From assembly GCA_028554795.2 (NCBI GenBank), contig CM068841.1, forward strand, positions 27,893,721-27,957,720: 64,000 bases of DNA. The letters run 5' to 3'. This document shows, one piece after another, positions 61,101 through 64,000 of the stretch. The stretch's first letter is position 1. Each line of letters opens with the position of its first letter. Under the pieces are notes generated by a model, which saw only the letters and a program-made list of their open reading frames with translations, was not told the origin of the DNA and did no database searches. The translations under genes were made by a program, and so were the position numbers. Origin of the DNA: Sinohyriopsis cumingii. Its lineage: Eukaryota > Mollusca > Bivalvia > Unionida > Unionidae.

Positions 61101-64000
61101 AAATAGGAACGAGTTTTCGGAATGAATACTGCACGAACTTGTGAGTGCAGTATATCCTTCCGAAAAAACGGGTTCCTATTTTCCCATACAAATGCAGTAA
61201 CCTTCTTATTATATGCTCATTTTTTTATTCAACCTAAGGTTAAATTATATAAACAAAATACACTACAAGAAACAATGTAAATGAATGAATGCCGTATTCC
61301 AAACTAAATACACAAGCGCAGATTTGACATTACAAAATCACATCATTATTAATGCGCACATAGCTCCGCCCAGATATATTTGAACTTAGTCGCGCGGTCG
61401 ACATAACTTTTGAAAGAAAATGGCGTGCCTAGTTAAAATTGAAATTTGCAGTCATATCGTGAATGAATGCGCATTGCAACAACTTTTCCATTTGATCTGG
61501 AGTGAATGTATTTTTGGTATTTTGTTTCGATTCGATGAAAGTTTGTGATTTTGGACTGGATTCATCTGTGCAAATTATACATGAAATTCATCAGATTGAA
61601 GTGGTGCGGGAGAAGCGTATTTATGTCTGCAAATGTGTTTCTGTTTCTGTCATTGAATGTTTGAAATCATAACGTGGGAAAATATGAAGTTTTTCAATTG
61701 CAATTTTCAAAAGAACGCTATGGAATTTAATGTGTATTTCATTTTGAGTGCAGCAAGGAGGATGCAATTGGACTTACAGAAATTAAAGCACACTTTTGAA
61801 ATGTGTAATCCAGATTGAAAACCTATGGCGTGGCTCATGTAATTCGGATTTGCAGAATTAAGAAAAAACATTTTGAGGAAATTCAGGGTGTAAAACTGTA
61901 AGTATATTTTATTTTGCCATTCTTATCACCACATAAAGAATACACTATATTCCTTGTCAGTTGTATGTTATTTGTAAGGACATGATCCTCCGTCTTTTAT
62001 ATAATGTAGCTAGCCTAAATCCGTAACATTGTATCAATGCGGAATGTGCCAAAACGGCTGGGTTTTTTTGTGTGTGTACAGTCTACGAAACATGTTTTAG
62101 TTCATTCAGAAACAAATTTAAATAACCACAACGTAAAGAGCCTCTTACGCGAGTTTATATGATTTGTTTACAAACCAAAAGTGCTGGTGTCTGCGTCTTT
62201 GCTTGTTTACAATAGAAAGTAGTTCCTTTATTCACGTGAATGCTATATGTGTATTGTCGCGCGCATTCAGTATCGGCGAATACTGAACGATTTCGACAAT
62301 GTAAAGTTAACGGGGGAAAAAATGAGCATATAATAATTACATATATGGGTTGGAAGCCATGATTTACTTATAAGGGTTGGAAGTCACCACTTCATATCAA
62401 TCAGGGATGTGAATGAACTGTCTTAATGAACCTAATGCGCAAGTAAAACCTGCATTTCAGTTTTCTGTAGACAACAGAAAATTTACAAAACTGAAATCAT
62501 TTTCTCAAATAACAATACTTTGTCCCAACAAGATGTGACTTGTGCCATCAAATACACTTACAACTAAATCGGTAGCACTCAAGTTTAAAATTACAGTGGA
62601 ATACAAGATTGGTTGACAGCAACTAATGATTCAACTGCAATACACACTGGTGAACAACTCCTTTCATTCAATTGTGAACAAAATTTGTATCAGTTTTGTC
62701 AAGATATGTATAAGTACACCCTCATTATGAGGCACTTTGTTATAAACCAGTCCCTATTATAAGGCAGTATGGATCCCATTACATTATTACAGGATTATTA
62801 TTTATAAAATACTTCAATATTAAGTACCCCCCTTAAATAAATCCACATTTTGACAACCAGGAACAGTATCAGAGTGAGTGTAAACTGTAGTTAGATCGAA
62901 AAGACCTAGCAACCATACCATAACTGAATTAGATATAGTTAAATGATTATTCTACAAGCAAACAAACTTCCACCTATTAATTTCACAAATATTTCTCATC
63001 AGCACGAAACTCATGCCAATGAAAAAGGCAAGGAAAATATTTATAAAACTTCACTGTGGACAATTTACCAAAAATAATGACAGTTGTCAAAAAGAAATCT
63101 GGATATGTGCTTAATATATATCTGGATGTATAGTCTTCTAACAAGTGTTATTTTTTATGCCAAGACCTGGAAACAAAGATAGAATTTCTGTGAAAGTTAT
63201 GTAATAACATACAGTATGGCCTTAGACTTTTTTAAATTCTAAAGTCATTATAGAGCAAGATATGATGATGGTGAATATGCAGCACAGGTTTTCAAAATCT
63301 TTACATGATATCTTAAAATTGTGCAGAACAATGGCCTGACCATTAGTGTCCTGATTATAAAGAACAATAGCCTGAAAACTAGTGTCCCTACTATAAAGAA
63401 CAACAGCCCAACCCCTAGTGTCCCGATTATAAAAAGTGAAACTAAAGCCTTTATGATACTTAATGCCAGCAAGAAAGAAAGAAAGCATGTTTCATATTTG
63501 TCAAGAAACGGGAGAAAGCTTAAGTTAGGCTGTTTTTTTATATTATAGCAATAATCATTACATATATATTTTGAGACAAACAGTCATGCATTGAATGAAC
63601 TGGTTGACCACAAGAAATAAAAAAATAAAAAATCCACAAATTCCACCCAAAAATTCATAAAACCTAGAATTTAATGTTTTTAGCACCAATGCATGCATAT
63701 TCTATTATTTTTCTTTTAACCTGAAATTGTTTCAGTGATCTATGCATACTCTTTTACAAATTTTCCAGATTCAAACTTTTGATATCTACCAAAAGGAACA
63801 GCTAAGAAAATAATAATAAAATTAAATAAAATAAATTTCAGACATGATGAGAAGATCTGTATACCTAACAATTCTGCCACAAATCCACAAACTCTACAAA
63901 AATTCTGCAGCTTGCAGACAAATAAGAAGGTGTAGACTGATAAAGGAAACACTGCTGATTACCTTCTGATATGAATCCTTCCATCTCTGATTCTGGAACT
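45870..64000 (-). CDS. CATIP: Ciliogenesis-associated TTC17-interacting protein (CATIP, C2orf62)-like, C-terminal 218 residues
   Basis: Six minus-strand exons (63963 to beyond 64000, 60081-60145, 57864-57988, 51803-51879, 46404-46492, 45870-46133) join in phase with GT-AG borders. Visible protein: VPESEMEGFISEG, then IPENMQVISFDSDTNLCPAT, IERTINSVVDLPTTWQSYF, MEDGHLTHRVQVGSPVTMKL, and a C-terminal segment HPELKALLADFLQFLLLRKP that resembles an RIIa-type helical pair. Vertebrate CATIP acts at basal bodies and on the actin network needed for ciliogenesis. The N-terminal part lies off the right edge. The family call is from remembered family appearance; another RIIa-domain axonemal protein is the alternative. 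Confidence 0.65.
46404..46492 (-). CDS. CATIP: CATIP-like exon
   Basis: Acceptor 'atttttag', donor 'gtgagt'. Reads (D)EEPPKPTFEKQPLNWEEDS, then QLYSRFLDRK, phase 0 at the end. Too short for plain ORF detection; phases agree on both sides. Confidence 0.78.
46493..47700. other. CATIP-like intron, first part
   Basis: No element or gene recognised. Confidence 0.4.
47703..47826. repeat. 56-bp tandem duplication, 2.2 copies
   Basis: 'aaatgtaaacaaaaataact' through 'aacccttccaaaat' is repeated perfectly, followed by a partial third copy. Confidence 0.9.
47827..49165. other. CATIP-like intron, middle part
   Basis: No gene recognised. A G-rich patch lies at about 48993-49025 ('cagcaggggggaaatcaggg', 'tggggtgggggg'). 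Confidence 0.35.
49170..49500 (-). pseudogene. hAT-family transposase C-terminal (dimerisation) remnant
   Basis: Minus-strand translation gives YDEDQFPNLFKLAKITVVLP, then LQTADCERGLSSQNRIGTDV, the hallmark 'T-A-x-C/S-E-R-x-F/L-S' of the hAT C-terminal dimerisation region (ZNF862/ZBED-like relatives). A 53-bp duplication (49362-49414 and 49415-49467) repeats part of it and shifts the frame, and a TAA follows soon after TDSE. Related debris may extend to about 50000. Confidence 0.7.
49362..49467. repeat. 53-bp tandem duplication inside the hAT remnant
   Basis: 'ttttggccaatttaaacaaa' through 'catcatattcaaacaac' occurs twice with one or two differences. 53 is not a multiple of three. Confidence 0.88.
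50380..51640. repeat. Degenerate array of a ~118-142 bp repeat, about 9 copies
   Basis: The phrases 'atatgaccatccaattagg', 'agcagtgataataagatttt', 'caagatggctgccat', 'agatcagcaccattttcatt' and 'gaccaacaagacatcat' recur in the same order, starting near 50506, 50631, 50749, 50890, 51028, 51168, 51310, 51451 and 51589. Copies are strongly diverged. ORF 50530-50847 is made of this repeat. Confidence 0.75.
51641..51802. other. Short stretch before the CATIP exon
   Basis: Trailing part of the repeat ('agacagagagatggatggac'), then single-copy intron. Confidence 0.4.
51803..51879 (-). CDS. CATIP: CATIP-like exon
   Basis: Acceptor 'atattttatag', donor 'gtaaat'. Reads HLTHRVQVGSPVTMKLVRAP, then TLIIR; the final G joins AT of the next exon to give Asp. 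Confidence 0.78.
51880..52866. other. CATIP-like intron, part upstream of the LINE tail
   Basis: No feature recognised. Confidence 0.4.
52867..53070 (+). mobile_element. Severely 5'-truncated LINE 3' tail, second copy
   Basis: Matches 20108-20301 nearly base for base ('cttaaagacctaataatgtt', 'ataggtgttgtctaatgttg', 'tacaaagtcctc') and ends in (ATT)n. It is inserted opposite to the CATIP-like transcription direction. It could also be a SINE that shares the LINE tail. Confidence 0.85.
53681..55065. mobile_element. Complete non-autonomous pogo/Tigger-like DNA transposon (1385 bp)
   Basis: Terminal inverted repeats CAGTGGAACCCCGCTATAAC (left) and its near-exact reverse complement (right) extend over about 24 bp with one mismatch. 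They are flanked by the TA duplication (53679-53680 and 55066-55067). Subterminal 'ataacgcg'-type motifs recur at both ends. An internal motif 'taacgtacgagaaatagtgt' is repeated at about 53941 and 54102. No transposase motif is present; the 147-codon minus ORF 53767-54210 is not a known domain. Base composition is markedly richer in CpG than the surrounding intron. Confidence 0.88.
55068..57863. other. CATIP-like intron
   Basis: Single-copy-looking apart from a two-copy tandem at about 56187-56262 ('tggtactttgcattgnnact' with 'gctggtggtgtga'). No gene recognised. Confidence 0.4.
57864..57988 (-). CDS. CATIP: CATIP-like exon
   Basis: Acceptor 'cttttggacag', donor 'gttagt' (less usual). Reads QKLEDRTQTVDSTELKVYGI, then ERTINSVVDLPTTWQSYF and MEDG. 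Confidence 0.8.
58800..60039. mobile_element. Foldback/TIR element, copy 1 (about 1.24 kb)
   Basis: Begins 'attataggttactgcattgg' and ends 'aaaaaatgagcatataataa'. Near the left end, arms at about 58808-58849 and 58887-58928 form a long hairpin ('ggtatgggaaaataggaac' against 'gttcctattttcccatac'), with a smaller hairpin 'actgcac...gtgcagt' in its loop. Next to the hairpin 'ttattatatgctcatttttt' (58933) is inverted relative to the right end (about 60020-60039). CpG-rich interior, no ORF. Repeated at 61073-62336. Confidence 0.82.
60081..60145 (-). CDS. CATIP: CATIP-like exon at the edge of a minisatellite
   Basis: Donor is consensus gtaagt. The acceptor 'ttgattaccaaag' is weak; it was chosen because it restores phase with the exons on both sides (GA completes Gly). 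Reads IPENMQVISFDSDTNLCPAT, then F. The alternative acceptor 'ctgtgcag' 21 bp upstream has the wrong phase for the 63963 exon. The 253-codon open frame across this exon is mostly repeat. Confidence 0.7.
60160..60935. repeat. Minisatellite, 42-bp unit, about 18 copies
   Basis: Unit: 'aataataatcaaaaacctgt' then 'gcagtaacagattggcccct' and 'ga'. It starts within about 25 bp of the 60081-60145 exon and creates a 253-codon false ORF on the minus strand. Confidence 0.93.
61073..62336. mobile_element. Foldback/TIR element, copy 2 (about 1.26 kb)
   Basis: Same orientation as copy 1 and visually about 97% alike, including both hairpins and both inverted ends. Differences include 'aaaatggcgtgcc' for 'aaaatgacgt' and a 3' region with 'attcacgtgaatgctatatg' that copy 1 lacks. 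Confidence 0.85.
62337..63310. other. CATIP-like intron with a small relative of the 32-bp repeats
   Basis: At about 62718-62800 'cctcattatgaggcactttg', 'ccctattataaggcagtatg' and 'gatcccattacattatt' correspond to the unit and 3' flank of the arrays at 10705 and 13805. Nothing else recognised. Confidence 0.5.
63315..63440. repeat. Short tandem repeat, about 36-bp unit, 3-4 copies
   Basis: 'ttataaagaacaatagcctg' with 'aaaactagtgtccctac' recurs at about 63320, 63356, 63392 and 63428. Confidence 0.75.
63441..63962. other. Intron upstream of the last visible CATIP exon
   Basis: AT-rich; no feature recognised. Confidence 0.4.
63963..64000 (-). CDS. CATIP: CATIP-like exon, cut by the right edge
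   Basis: The donor 'gtaatc' follows VPESEMEGFISE plus a split Gly codon. Only 38 nt are in the window. Support comes from phase and the acidic, protein-like composition. Confidence 0.6.

Overview
The window is eukaryotic: AT-rich, intron-dominated, standard code, canonical GT-AG introns. The mobile-element set (jockey/CR1-like LINEs, a Penelope-like element with a GIY-YIG domain, pogo/Tigger-like DNA elements, a hAT remnant, tRNA-derived SINEs) and the very many minisatellites fit a lophotrochozoan invertebrate, most likely a marine mollusc. That taxonomic call is an inference; no rRNA or mitochondrial marker is present.

Two protein-coding genes can be assembled exon by exon, and they converge. 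On the + strand (6471-28018) nine exons join in perfect phase into a 431-residue protein that I read as the orthologue of SPMIP7 (SPATA48), a sperm/ciliary microtubule inner protein. A near-consensus RFX X-box (6293-6307) lies about 160 bp upstream of its ATG. On the - strand (45870 to beyond 64000) six exons give the C-terminal 218 residues of a protein that I read as CATIP (C2orf62), a ciliogenesis-associated protein. It ends with an RIIa-like helical segment, and its N-terminal exons lie off the right edge. Both genes therefore point to cilia or sperm flagella.

Layout: 1-588, nothing recognised; 589-3085, broken LINE; 3250-4870, small unrecognised ORFs; 5794-6003, possible first exon of a divergent gene; 6000-6470, CpG-richer promoter region; 6471-28018, SPMIP7-like gene with introns full of tandem repeats; 28019-45869, convergent intergenic region with a Penelope-like remnant, a 2.3-kb minisatellite containing an inverted segment, a pogo-like element and more arrays; 45870-64000, CATIP-like gene whose introns hold a hAT remnant, a 135-bp degenerate repeat, a second LINE tail, a complete pogo-like element with TA target-site duplication, and two 1.25-kb copies of a foldback/TIR element that bracket one coding exon.

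The most unusual property is the density of minisatellites. At least a dozen arrays occur in 64 kb, and most unit lengths fall near 32 bp or 41-45 bp. Several long open frames exist only because a repeat unit is a multiple of three; these are not annotated as genes.
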